DNA of 64,000 nucleotides, from the NCBI RefSeq assembly GCF_000466425.1, contig NZ_KE992083.1, forward strand, positions 1 through 64,000. The letters are read 5' to 3'. Source of the stretch: Capnocytophaga sp. oral taxon 863 str. F0517. Lineage in GTDB: Bacteria > Bacteroidota > Bacteroidia > Flavobacteriales > Flavobacteriaceae. Positions 9,544 to 17,656 of this stretch are shown one piece after another. Under the pieces are notes generated by a model. It was not told the DNA's origin. It was given only the letters and a program-made list of their open reading frames with translations, and made no database searches. A program made the position numbers and the translations under genes. Position 1 is the stretch's first letter, and every line of letters starts with the position of its first letter.

Positions 9544-11004
9544 CTATCTAACACCATGCATCATACGCTCTATCACCTTATTAAGGGATACCATAAGGAT
9601 ACCCAATACCATTACAAATACAGAGATAGAAGCAAATACAGTACTAGCTCCTAATTCTACTACATAAGAGGAGATGAGGCCAGCAAGCATATTGGCAAAA
9701 GCGGCTGCCATAATCCAAACCCCCATGAATAAGGATGCAAAGCGTGCAGGAGAAAGCTTAGTTACGATAGAAAGCCCCACTGGAGAGAGGGAAAGCTCTC
9801 CTATGGTGTGGAGGAAGTAAGTGAGAATCATCCAAATCATACCGGCCTTGATCGTAACATCGGTATTGTCTACGATGTTAAGGCCTCCTTCCCACATAGC
9901 TCCTCTTTGGAAACCTGCAATGAGCATAAACCAAAAACCTATTCCTAAGACGATCAGGCCAAGACCCATTTTCAAAGGGGTATTGAGCGCTTGTCCTAAG
10001 CGTGTGTTCCAAAAATAAGCAAATACAGGAGCTAAGACAATCACAAAGAAGGGGTTGATCATCTGTAGCCAAGCGGTAGGCACTTCGAATCCGAATACAT
10101 TTCTATCTATATACTTATTAGCATATAAGTTAAAAGATGCGCCTGCTTGTTCCATACCAGCAAAGAAGAAGACAGCAAAGAAGAAGAAAATAAAAATCAC
10201 TGCAATGCGTTCTTTTTCTTGTCGTGTAAGTGGTACCTTTACCTCCTCGGTGTTGGATTGAGCAGCTTTGGCAGCTCCCTTAGGCTCTATTCCTATATTT
10301 CCTAAATACTTATTACTTAGAAAGACAAACAAAAGTTGCCCCACGAGTACCCCTACCGCAGCGGCTAAGAAACCATAACGATAACCATGAGTGATTTGAG
10401 TCACTCCATTGGCATCTAGATAAGTGGTTGCAAATACGTTGTCTGCTAAAAGACCAACGATCAGGGGCGCCATCACTGCCCCTAAGTTGATTCCCATATA
10501 GAAGATAGAGAATGCCGAATCCAAACGCTTGTCACCTGGCTCATACAAGTCCCCTACAATAGAAGAGATATTAGGTTTGAAGAATCCATTTCCGATAATC
10601 AGTAAGAAAAGCCCTGAGAAAAGGCCAATTCTACCTATGAGCTCGTTGTGCTCCAATTGTTCAGGAGTAAGATTGGCCGCAGTAGAGGTGAAGAGTTCAG
10701 GCGCAAAGAGTAAAAACTCAGCCACTACCATAATAAAGCCTCCTATAACGATAGACTTACGCTGTCCTAAATAGCGGTCGGAGAGCCACCCTCCAAAGAG
10801 TGGAGTGAAATAACAAAGCCCTGTGGCTATACCATAAACTGTAGTACTAAATTTTTCATCGTAACCCAGCCCTCCATTGAGCCAAGTAGCAGTGAGGTAA
10901 AGCACCAAGATACCGCGCATCGCATAATAGCTAAAGCGCTCCCACATTCCTGTGAAAAACACGAGATAAAGCCCCGCGGGGTGTCCTTTTTTTTCTGTAT
11001 TCAT
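9544..11004 (-). CDS. POT-family proton-dependent oligopeptide transporter
   Basis: A 486-residue inner-membrane carrier with about 12-14 hydrophobic helices. The family signature ExxERFSYY appears as GMWERFSYYAM near residues 19-29, and GFFKPNISSIVGDLY and FYMGINLGA match the second POT signature. It imports di- and tripeptides with protons. It starts 28 bp after the stop of the DPP IV gene, so one transcript probably makes both: the periplasmic peptidase releases dipeptides and this carrier takes them up. The start ATG at 11004 is the natural one. Substrate range cannot be read from sequence. Confidence 0.93.
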   Translation of the reverse strand: MNTEKKGHPAGLYLVFFTGMWERFSYYAMRGILVLYLTATWLNGGLGYDEKFSTTVYGIATGLCYFTPLFGGWLSDRYLGQRKSIVIGGFIMVVAEFLLFAPELFTSTAANLTPEQLEHNELIGRIGLFSGLFLLIIGNGFFKPNISSIVGDLYEPGDKRLDSAFSIFYMGINLGAVMAPLIVGLLADNVFATTYLDANGVTQITHGYRYGFLAAAVGVLVGQLLFVFLSNKYLGNIGIEPKGAAKAAQSNTEEVKVPLTRQEKERIAVIFIFFFFAVFFFAGMEQAGASFNLYANKYIDRNVFGFEVPTAWLQMINPFFVIVLAPVFAYFWNTRLGQALNTPLKMGLGLIVLGIGFWFMLIAGFQRGAMWEGGLNIVDNTDVTIKAGMIWMILTYFLHTIGELSLSPVGLSIVTKLSPARFASLFMGVWIMAAAFANMLAGLISSYVVELGASTVFASISVFVMVLGILMVSLNKVIERMMHGVR

Positions 11005-11032
11005 TATCTGTCTAATTAAATTATGTTATGTG

Positions 11033-13201
11033 TTATAAATTATTCAATATGAATTGGGTCATTTTCTGATATAGGTGATGGCGTGTATTGCCCCCGTAGA
11101 TGCCATGGTCTTTGTCGGGATAGATTGCCCACTCAAACTGCTTGTCATACTGCACTAAGGATTCGATCAAGCGCATAGAGTTCTGCACATGTACATTGTC
11201 ATCGGCAGTACCATGCACCAAGAGGAATTTTTTATCCAAGTTTTTAGCATAGGTAAGGGGGGAGTTGTTATCGTAGCCCTCAGGATTCTCCTGTGGGGTC
11301 TGCATATAGCGCTCAGTATATACGGTGTCATAGAAACGCCAGTTAGTCACTGGAGCCACAGCAATAGCCATTTTAAAGACCTCGCCTCTTAGGATACAGT
11401 TAGAAGCCATGAAGCCTCCAAAGCTCCAGCCCCAAATACCGATGCGATTCTTATCTATATACTTATAATTACCCACAATCTTAGCAGCTTCCACTTGGTC
11501 TTCCAATTCATATTTTCCTAATTGCTTGTAAGTACATTTCTTAAAGGCTGCTCCTTTGTAACCTGTACCACGTCCATCCACACAGAGAATAATATAACCT
11601 TTCTGAGCCAACATATAGTACCAAAAATCATCAAAACCAGAAAAGGAATTATGCACCTGCTGGGAGCCCGGCCCTGAATACTGACACATAAAGAGTGGAT
11701 ATTGCTTGTTTTCGTCAAAATCGGCTGGCTTGATCATCCAAGCGTTGAGTTTGTCTCCATTTTTGGTAGTTAGCTCAAAGAATTCTTTAGTCGCTTTTTT
11801 ATAAGTGGCTATTTTTTGTTCCAATTCGTTATTATTGAGAATTTCTTTCACCACTTTTCCTGTCTTGCTATCATTAAGTGTATAGCGGTTAGGTGTTTTT
11901 ACGCTTGAGAACTCATTGATAAATAGAGAAAAATCAGGGCTGAAGGTAGCCTCATTGGTACCTATCTCTACGGCCAAGGCTTTTTTGTCCTTTCCGCTGA
12001 GGGCAATGGAATAGATTCCACGGTTGATAGAGCCTGGTTCAGTGGACTGATAGTAGATGCGCTTATTTTTAGGGTTATAGCCATAATAAGCAGTTACCTC
12101 CCATTTCCCTTGGGTTATCTGGTGGAGAAGCTTACCATTCTTGTCATAGTGATAGAGGTGGTTATTCCCATTTTTCTCGGAGGAGATGATAAAACTATGG
12201 TCATCCAAGAAGGTCAGATCATCGGTGATGCTCACATAAGCCTTATCCACTTCATGATATACGGAATTAAGACGCTTGGTGGTAGCATCTACAAAGAGGA
12301 TATTAAAATCGTTCTGATGCCTGTTGAGGGTTTGGATACTAAGGGTATTGGCGTCTTTCGTCCATTGGATACGCGGAATATAGTAAGCGTTAAGAGGAAT
12401 TTGGGTGGCCTTCTGTTCTTTTACTTCATATAGATAGAGGCTCACCTGAGAGTTTTTCTCTCCTGCCTTAGGATATTTGAAAGTGTTTTGAGTCGGATAG
12501 AGCTGGGTCCCATACATATCCATAGAGAACTCCGGCACCTGGCTTTCATCAAAGCGGATATAAGCCAGCTGAGAGCCATCAGCATTCCAATCGAAAGTTC
12601 TTACAATGGCAAATTCCTCCTCATATACCCAGTCGCTCACCCCATTGATAATCTTGTTCTTCTGTCCGTCAAAGGTCACTTGTTGTTCCTTTTGAGATTG
12701 GGTATCATATATATAGATATTGTTCTGATACACATAAGCCACCTTATCCCCTTTTGGGGAGAAGAGTGGTTCTTGGATTTTCTTGTCGGTGAGCTTAGTC
12801 AGTTCCTGTTTTTTAAGGTCAAATATATAGAAATCGGCCAAGAAGGAGCGCCTAAAGATGGATTCACTATTGGTAGCTATAAGGATTTTATCTTCCTGCT
12901 TATTGAAAGTATAGCTATTGATACGTCGGATCTGAGGATACTGACGGGTATCAAAGAGCGTTTTTTCTTTCTGTAGTGTAGCAAAATTATACAAATCAAT
13001 AGTATAATTCAGATTTGCATAATCATAATTGAGCACTGTATATTCATTGGTAAGCTTCAGCGCGGAAAGATTTGTCATTCCTTGAGGATAGAAAGCATAA
13101 TCCGACCAAATGTCCTTTAGTGTAATCAGCTTATTTTGTGCACTCACATTCAGTGAGATAGCAATCAATAAGAGCCAAAAATAATTCATTTTAGTTTTCA
13201 T
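11033..13201 (-). CDS. Dipeptidyl-peptidase IV-type serine peptidase (family S9)
   Basis: A 722-residue exported peptidase with a signal peptide ending NVSAQ. An N-terminal beta-propeller (DPPIV_N) spans roughly residues 90-440 and includes the substrate-binding DWVYEEEF motif. A C-terminal alpha/beta-hydrolase follows: nucleophile in GWSFGGF (about residue 593), then the acid in GTADDNVH and the histidine in DKDHGIYG. All catalytic residues are present. It removes N-terminal X-Pro or X-Ala dipeptides in the periplasm. The start could also be the internal Met at 13189 (MNYFWLLL); both keep the signal peptide. It is the first gene before the POT transporter. Confidence 0.92.
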   Translation of the reverse strand: MKTKMNYFWLLLIAISLNVSAQNKLITLKDIWSDYAFYPQGMTNLSALKLTNEYTVLNYDYANLNYTIDLYNFATLQKEKTLFDTRQYPQIRRINSYTFNKQEDKILIATNSESIFRRSFLADFYIFDLKKQELTKLTDKKIQEPLFSPKGDKVAYVYQNNIYIYDTQSQKEQQVTFDGQKNKIINGVSDWVYEEEFAIVRTFDWNADGSQLAYIRFDESQVPEFSMDMYGTQLYPTQNTFKYPKAGEKNSQVSLYLYEVKEQKATQIPLNAYYIPRIQWTKDANTLSIQTLNRHQNDFNILFVDATTKRLNSVYHEVDKAYVSITDDLTFLDDHSFIISSEKNGNNHLYHYDKNGKLLHQITQGKWEVTAYYGYNPKNKRIYYQSTEPGSINRGIYSIALSGKDKKALAVEIGTNEATFSPDFSLFINEFSSVKTPNRYTLNDSKTGKVVKEILNNNELEQKIATYKKATKEFFELTTKNGDKLNAWMIKPADFDENKQYPLFMCQYSGPGSQQVHNSFSGFDDFWYYMLAQKGYIILCVDGRGTGYKGAAFKKCTYKQLGKYELEDQVEAAKIVGNYKYIDKNRIGIWGWSFGGFMASNCILRGEVFKMAIAVAPVTNWRFYDTVYTERYMQTPQENPEGYDNNSPLTYAKNLDKKFLLVHGTADDNVHVQNSMRLIESLVQYDKQFEWAIYPDKDHGIYGGNTRHHLYQKMTQFILNNL

Positions 13202-13286
13202 CTTTACTATATTTTTTGCAGCTACAATTTTACGTTTTTTTTTCGAGATAACCGATTTTTTTTTGCTTTTTTTCTACTTTAACAAA

Positions 13287-13313
13287 AAAGCGACCTGATG
13301 CTCAAGTCGCTTT
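13287..13313 (-). terminator. Terminator after the small membrane-protein gene
   Basis: An 8-bp perfect stem AAAGCGAC/GTCGCTTT with an 11-nt loop, followed on the minus strand by TTTTTTG. It separates the gene at 13340-13570 from the DPP IV operon. Confidence 0.75.
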
Positions 13314-13339
13314 GATACCATTGTTCAGGCAGCTTCCTT

Positions 13340-13570
13340 TTATTTGAAGTAAGAATGAGCAGTAACATCGGTGCGTTCTGTTCCTTCTTTTGAGAATTTT
13401 ATCAATTGTTTTACCCAATAGAAGAAAAAGCCAAACAAGACCACTATCATAATCCAAGTAGCGATGTTGGCTCCCCACCAAGAAGAAAGCTCTAAGTGTC
13501 TTAGATAGTCATAAGGTGCAAAAGCTATTTCTTCAAAAAAGTACTTGATGCCTTTGAAAAATGCAGTCAT
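13340..13570 (-). CDS. Small single-pass membrane protein, DUF6341-like
   Basis: A 76-residue protein with an amphipathic N-terminus (FFKGIKYFFEEIAFAPYDYLRHLELSSWW), one strong membrane helix near residues 36-55 (WIMIVVLFGFFFYWV) and a charged tail ending TDVTAHSYFK. I recall this pattern from a conserved Flavobacteriia family (DUF6341), sometimes mislabelled as uracil phosphoribosyltransferase; there is no enzyme domain. It has its own -7 box and terminator, so it is a single-gene unit. Function unknown. Confidence 0.75.
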   Translation of the reverse strand: MTAFFKGIKYFFEEIAFAPYDYLRHLELSSWWGANIATWIMIVVLFGFFFYWVKQLIKFSKEGTERTDVTAHSYFK

Positions 13571-13594
13571 AATCTTTTCTCTTTTTTAGTGGGG

Positions 13595-13602
13595 CAAATA
13601 TA
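13595..13602 (-). promoter_or_regulatory. -7 box of the small membrane-protein gene
   Basis: Minus-strand TATATTTG, 25 bp before the start codon at 13570. No well-spaced -33 TTG was found. Confidence 0.5.
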
Positions 13603-13614
13603 CAACTTTTTTTA

Positions 13615-14535
13615 TTAACTACCTATTTCTAAGCAAACTTTTTTTTCTTTCTCTACGCTTTCAGTATGCTTTACATAGATGGTTCCTTGTGCTGCCTTGC
13701 AGCGCAACAGGTAATAGCCACCTTGAAAAAAACATTGCTCCACTTCTACTTGCCAGCAGGACTGTGGCACTATGTGGATCTGATGAGGATAATACAGGCG
13801 GGGCTCCCCTTGTACACTTAGCTTATTGACAATGTCAAAAAGCGAAGCTATGTATTCATTTTGAGTATAATATACGCTCTCAGGGGTGTCGATAAGTAGC
13901 TGTTTGCCCTCTTTTATGACCATAATCTTGTCAGAGAAGCCCAAGGCTTCTTGGCTCTCATGAGTCGCTATGAGGGTGGTAATATGGTGTTCCTTGACAA
14001 AGTCAAAAAGGTTTTGCCGGATATGATGCTTTAGAAAGCTATCGGTTTGGCTAAAGGGTTCGTCCAAAAGAAGTACCTCTGGAGCCTGTGCCAGCGCCTT
14101 GGCCAAGCCCACCCGTTGTTGCTGGCCACCACTAAGGAAAATAGGTTTTACCTTGGCATAGTCCTGCATGAGGATCATCTCCAAAAGCTCGGCTATACGG
14201 GCTCGCTTCTTAGGTAGGTCTAAGTTGGAGAGGTACTTCCCCACATTTTCCTCCACCGTCATATAAGGCATCAGACCGAAATCCTGCGCTAAGTACTTCA
14301 TCTGGGGGAAGCCAGGCAGTAGGTTGTAAGCTGGACCTAAGACTGGCGTTCCCTTCCAAGAAATCTTTCCTTGAGGAAGGTCAAACAAACCATAGACAGC
14401 CTTGAGCAAGGTCGATTTGCCCGAACCACTCGCTCCCACTATGGAAAGTAGCTCCCCTGGGGCGAGGCTAAAGTGAATATTCTCAAGCACTTGGGTGTCG
14501 GCATAGGCATAAGATATATTTTCTACAATAAGCAT
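13615..14535 (-). CDS. ABC transporter ATP-binding protein
   Basis: About 306 residues from MLIVENISYAY (14535). I prefer this start over the ATG at 14556 because the -7 box at 14554-14561 overlaps the longer start and AGAGAGG lies just before 14535. Walker A is GASGSGKST, the signature is LSGGQQQRVG, Walker B is VLLLDEPFSQTD and the switch His is in IATHES. A C-terminal extension of about 80 residues resembles the regulatory region of spermidine/iron-type importers. No permease or binding protein is adjacent, so the substrate is unknown. Transcribed divergently from the LtaS-like gene. Confidence 0.88.
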   Translation of the reverse strand: MLIVENISYAYADTQVLENIHFSLAPGELLSIVGASGSGKSTLLKAVYGLFDLPQGKISWKGTPVLGPAYNLLPGFPQMKYLAQDFGLMPYMTVEENVGKYLSNLDLPKKRARIAELLEMILMQDYAKVKPIFLSGGQQQRVGLAKALAQAPEVLLLDEPFSQTDSFLKHHIRQNLFDFVKEHHITTLIATHESQEALGFSDKIMVIKEGKQLLIDTPESVYYTQNEYIASLFDIVNKLSVQGEPRLYYPHQIHIVPQSCWQVEVEQCFFQGGYYLLRCKAAQGTIYVKHTESVEKEKKVCLEIGS

Positions 14536-14553
14536 TACCTCTCTTTTTGGGGG

Positions 14554-14561
14554 CAAAAATA
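14554..14561 (-). promoter_or_regulatory. -7 box of the ABC ATPase gene
   Basis: Minus-strand TATTTTTG, 18 bp before the chosen start. It overlaps the alternative upstream ATG and so argues against it. Confidence 0.5.
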
Positions 14562-14602
14562 AGAATTATTTCCAAGATAGCCACTTATTCATTTGTTTGT
14601 TG

Positions 14603-14610
14603 TATATTTG
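14603..14610 (+). promoter_or_regulatory. -7 box of the LtaS-like gene
   Basis: TATATTTG, 19 bp before the ATG at 14630. It lies inside the longer open frame that begins with TTG at 14597, so that start would precede the transcript. Confidence 0.55.
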
Positions 14611-14629
14611 CACACAAAAATTTATCGCT

Positions 14630-16765
14630 ATGAAAATATGGCTTAGCAAGCTCCGACCTTTCCTCTATGTAGGTGGTTTATATATAATTATCTCTTTGAT
14701 TCTTAGAATCATCTTTATGGGACATCCCATTACCACCACCTCTTTTTCATTAGGTCAAATCTTGGGAATGCTTTTGGTGGGTACCTTGAACGATGCGTTT
14801 GTTATCATCTTGGCTAATAGTATTTTGGTGCTTTACTTCCTTTTTATTGCGAATATAAAATACCAAAAGCCTTATGGCTATATTATCCTTGGGGCAATGC
14901 TCTTGCTCTTGGGTTATATAGAGTTTGTCCCCAATAATATTTTCTACCAATATGGGGGCTCGGTAGAGGAAATTGCCCTGTACTTCTTTGGGGCAAAGAC
15001 CCTTTGCTTTGCAGCGATGCTCTTTGCGGGTAAGTGGCGCAAGCAAGTGCGTAATGTACTCTATTTCATTACTCTATTTATCTATACCTTTGCTATAGTG
15101 ATGAATGCCGTTAGCGAATATTTCTTCTGGAATGAGTTCGGGATACGGTACAACTTTATTGCCGTGGATTACCTGATCTACACCACGGAGGTTATCGGAA
15201 ATATTATGGAGAGTTACCCTGTAGTACCGCTCTTCTCAGGGGTATTTGTCGTGGTACTTGCGCTGACTATTTTCCTCTATAAAAAAACAATAGCTACCCT
15301 TGAGACCATCCCCAGCCTTAAAGAAAAAGGCTTGTTATTGGGAAGCTATGTGGCATTGTTCCTCTTGAGCTTGTGGGCTACCCCCAAGTTTGACGATATC
15401 AAGTCCAACAACGTATTTGTTCAGGAGATACGAGCCAATGGGGTCTATAAGTTCTATTACGCTTTCACCCATAGCGAGTTGGATTTCTTTCAGTTCTACC
15501 CCACCCTGCCCGAAGAGGAAGCAAGAACCACCTTTTTGAGGCATTTTAAAACATCGACAGGAGAGCCTCCAGTCCCCAGCTGTGGCGTACGAGACTATTT
15601 TTCCATTAGTAAACTCCCTTATTTTGTAGAAGGAGAAGGCAGCGAGCAGCATAAGAATGTGGTGCTTATCTCTGTAGAGAGCCTCTCTGCGGAGTTTATG
15701 GCTACTTATGGCAATACAGAGGGCATCACTCCATTCCTCGATAGCTTAGCACAAAAGAGTATCTTCCTGACCAACTTATATGCTACGGGTAACCGTACTG
15801 TACGTGGGTTGGAAGCGCTGACCCTTTGTCTACCACCTACCCCCGGGGAGAGTATCGTTAAGCGCAAGGATAACAAGAACAAATTCACCACGGGGAGTGT
15901 CTTCAAGTCCAAAGGGTATAGCGTGAAATACCTCTACGGGGGGTATAGCTATTTTGACAATATGAAGGACTTCTTCGCAGGTAACGGCTACGATATCATA
16001 GATAGAGATAACTTCACTCCTGAGGAGATTACCTTTGCCAACATTTGGGGGGTAAGTGATGAGGATATGGCGCGCAAAGCCATTAAGGAAATGAACGCCC
16101 AAGCAAAAACAGGCAAACCCTTCTTTAACCACTGGATGACCGTGAGCAACCACCGCCCTTTTACCTATCCTGAAGGTCGTATTGATATTCCTGGCACCGC
16201 TAAGTCGCGTAGTGGTGGGGTTAAGTATACCGACTATGCACTCAAACTCTTCTTTGAATTGGCTAAAAAAGAAGCATGGTTTAAGGATACGGTATTTGTG
16301 ATTGTTTCCGACCACTGCGCTTCAAGTGCTGGGCGTACCGAATTGCCTTTGGATAGGTATCGTATTCCCTGCCTTATTTATGCGGACTTCTTAGAGGCAA
16401 AGCGCGTGGATACCCTCGTTTCTCAAATAGATGTGATGCCTACCGTAATGGGGCTCCTGAACTTTTCTTACGAGAGCAAATTTTTAGGACAAGATATTTT
16501 TAGCGGGTTTTACCAGCCGCGCGCTTATATAGCTACGTATCGTGAGCTAGGGTACCTCACCCCTGATTTCCTTTCCATCATCAAACCTCTAAGAGAGCAA
16601 ATACAATACGAGATAAAGCCAGAAGCTCAGCAGCCCACCACAGAATTTCCTCTCTTTTATCAACAGTTCAAGATCAAAAATCCTGACGAAAAACTGATGA
16701 AAGAGTGTATTTCTGCTTATGAGACTACTTATTTTTTACTCAAAAATGGGGAGCTAAACAATTAG
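14630..16765 (+). CDS. LtaS-like membrane sulfatase / phosphoglycerol transferase
   Basis: About 711 residues. The first about 260 hold five hydrophobic helices; the remainder is a sulfatase-superfamily domain facing the periplasm. Visible motifs are NVVLISVESLSAEFM (first metal site), the threonine nucleophile in ATGNRTVRGLEA, FNHWMTVSNHRPF and the metal-binding VIVSDHCASS. Gram-positive relatives build lipoteichoic acid; in Bacteroidota these enzymes are thought to transfer phosphoglycerol or phosphoethanolamine to envelope glycans. The substrate here is unknown. Divergent from the ABC ATPase across a 94-bp spacer that holds both promoters. Confidence 0.88.
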   Translation: MKIWLSKLRPFLYVGGLYIIISLILRIIFMGHPITTTSFSLGQILGMLLVGTLNDAFVIILANSILVLYFLFIANIKYQKPYGYIILGAMLLLLGYIEFVPNNIFYQYGGSVEEIALYFFGAKTLCFAAMLFAGKWRKQVRNVLYFITLFIYTFAIVMNAVSEYFFWNEFGIRYNFIAVDYLIYTTEVIGNIMESYPVVPLFSGVFVVVLALTIFLYKKTIATLETIPSLKEKGLLLGSYVALFLLSLWATPKFDDIKSNNVFVQEIRANGVYKFYYAFTHSELDFFQFYPTLPEEEARTTFLRHFKTSTGEPPVPSCGVRDYFSISKLPYFVEGEGSEQHKNVVLISVESLSAEFMATYGNTEGITPFLDSLAQKSIFLTNLYATGNRTVRGLEALTLCLPPTPGESIVKRKDNKNKFTTGSVFKSKGYSVKYLYGGYSYFDNMKDFFAGNGYDIIDRDNFTPEEITFANIWGVSDEDMARKAIKEMNAQAKTGKPFFNHWMTVSNHRPFTYPEGRIDIPGTAKSRSGGVKYTDYALKLFFELAKKEAWFKDTVFVIVSDHCASSAGRTELPLDRYRIPCLIYADFLEAKRVDTLVSQIDVMPTVMGLLNFSYESKFLGQDIFSGFYQPRAYIATYRELGYLTPDFLSIIKPLREQIQYEIKPEAQQPTTEFPLFYQQFKIKNPDEKLMKECISAYETTYFLLKNGELNN

Positions 16766-16773
16766 CTAGCAAA

Positions 16774-16878
16774 ATGAGTCCAAAAGAAGAGGGAAGAAGT
16801 GACCTAATGCTTGCTCTTTCGTGCTATATGAACGATGGGGTTAAGGAAGTTATTATCTATGATGTATTTGTCCCCTAA
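16774..16878 (+). pseudogene. Short ORF, probable fragment of an immunity-type protein
   Basis: A 34-codon frame begins ATGAGTCCAAAAGAAGAGGG and encodes MSPKEEGRSDLMLALSCYM followed by KEVIIYDVFVP. The EEGRSDL...YDxxV ending looks like the C-terminus of small Bacteroidota immunity-type proteins (DUF7668-like, from memory). It lacks any N-terminal domain and sits 14 bp before the unknown gene at 16893. Probably a remnant. Confidence 0.35.
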
Positions 16879-16892
16879 TAAACCCCTTATCT

Positions 16893-17576
16893 ATGATTGA
16901 TGTAGAACCCTTTATAAAAGAAGTACTTGAAAAGAAAATCCCCGAAGAGAACCTAAGGTTTTTCGGGGAGGATAACGAGGGCGTAGTGGTGGATTTCGAA
17001 ACCGAAACGCACCTAAAAAGGTTCACCGTATGGAGGGATTACCTGCGTTGTGATTACGAAGCCTTGTGTATAGCTACTGATGAGCTAAGTATATGTAAAA
17101 GTCAAGAGTTTGATAGTGTAGGCAAGCTCATAAGTATCTTCAACAAATTCTATCATACCGCCTACTCAGAGGTAGATAAGTTCATCAACGAACTTTATGA
17201 GGACTACCGAGCACGCCTAATAGATAGAGAAGAAATAGCAAATATCATAAGTGAAGACTATTATAGCAATGACATAAGGGATTATTATCCGTATGAAAAA
17301 TATCTTTCGCTCCTTTGGAAAGAAGAATATCTAAACGAAAAGGATATAGACTTATTAGACCTTTGTTTATTTTACCAATATATAGATAATGAGGTAGATA
17401 TATTAGGGTATTTGGTAACTGGTCACGGAGGTGATACCTATGAAAAATTTGAAGCAAAAGGTACCCTTGAAGCGCTAAAGCCTAAAATACAAGCCTTTGT
17501 GGAGCGGTGCTATGCGCGCTATGAGGAGGTGATGCAAATATATTTAGAAGCTCCAGAAAGATTTAAGACAAAATAA
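16893..17576 (+). CDS. Unknown acidic protein, possibly immunity-type
   Basis: A 227-residue cytosolic protein with no signal peptide or membrane helix; rich in Glu, Asp and Tyr. An N-terminal part of about 85 residues (including LKRFTVWRDYLRCDYEALCI) resembles a small beta-domain often found in Bacteroidota toxin-immunity neighbourhoods, where a GRxTxWxSGxCDxE pattern recurs; this is recall, not a search. The C-terminal half is helical. It follows an immunity-like fragment at 16774. Function not recognised. Confidence 0.7.
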   Translation: MIDVEPFIKEVLEKKIPEENLRFFGEDNEGVVVDFETETHLKRFTVWRDYLRCDYEALCIATDELSICKSQEFDSVGKLISIFNKFYHTAYSEVDKFINELYEDYRARLIDREEIANIISEDYYSNDIRDYYPYEKYLSLLWKEEYLNEKDIDLLDLCLFYQYIDNEVDILGYLVTGHGGDTYEKFEAKGTLEALKPKIQAFVERCYARYEEVMQIYLEAPERFKTK

Positions 17577-17656
17577 AAGGAGTAACAGATAGCCTATAAA
17601 TAGCAAGTGTGTAAAAAAACAAGATTGATTCAACCTTAATATTAATAGCCCAAAAT

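Noticed and set aside
14597-14629. TTG-initiated extension of the LtaS-like protein
   Set aside because: It contains the -7 box at 14603-14610, so it would not be transcribed in full.
15830-16315. A 161-codon antisense frame inside the LtaS-like gene
   Set aside because: It is a shadow of the sulfatase domain with no recognisable motif.
17577-17656. Search for tRNA or other small RNA genes in intergenic gaps
   Set aside because: No cloverleaf, T-loop or conserved RNA motif was found in this or the other gaps; only promoters, terminators and repeats.
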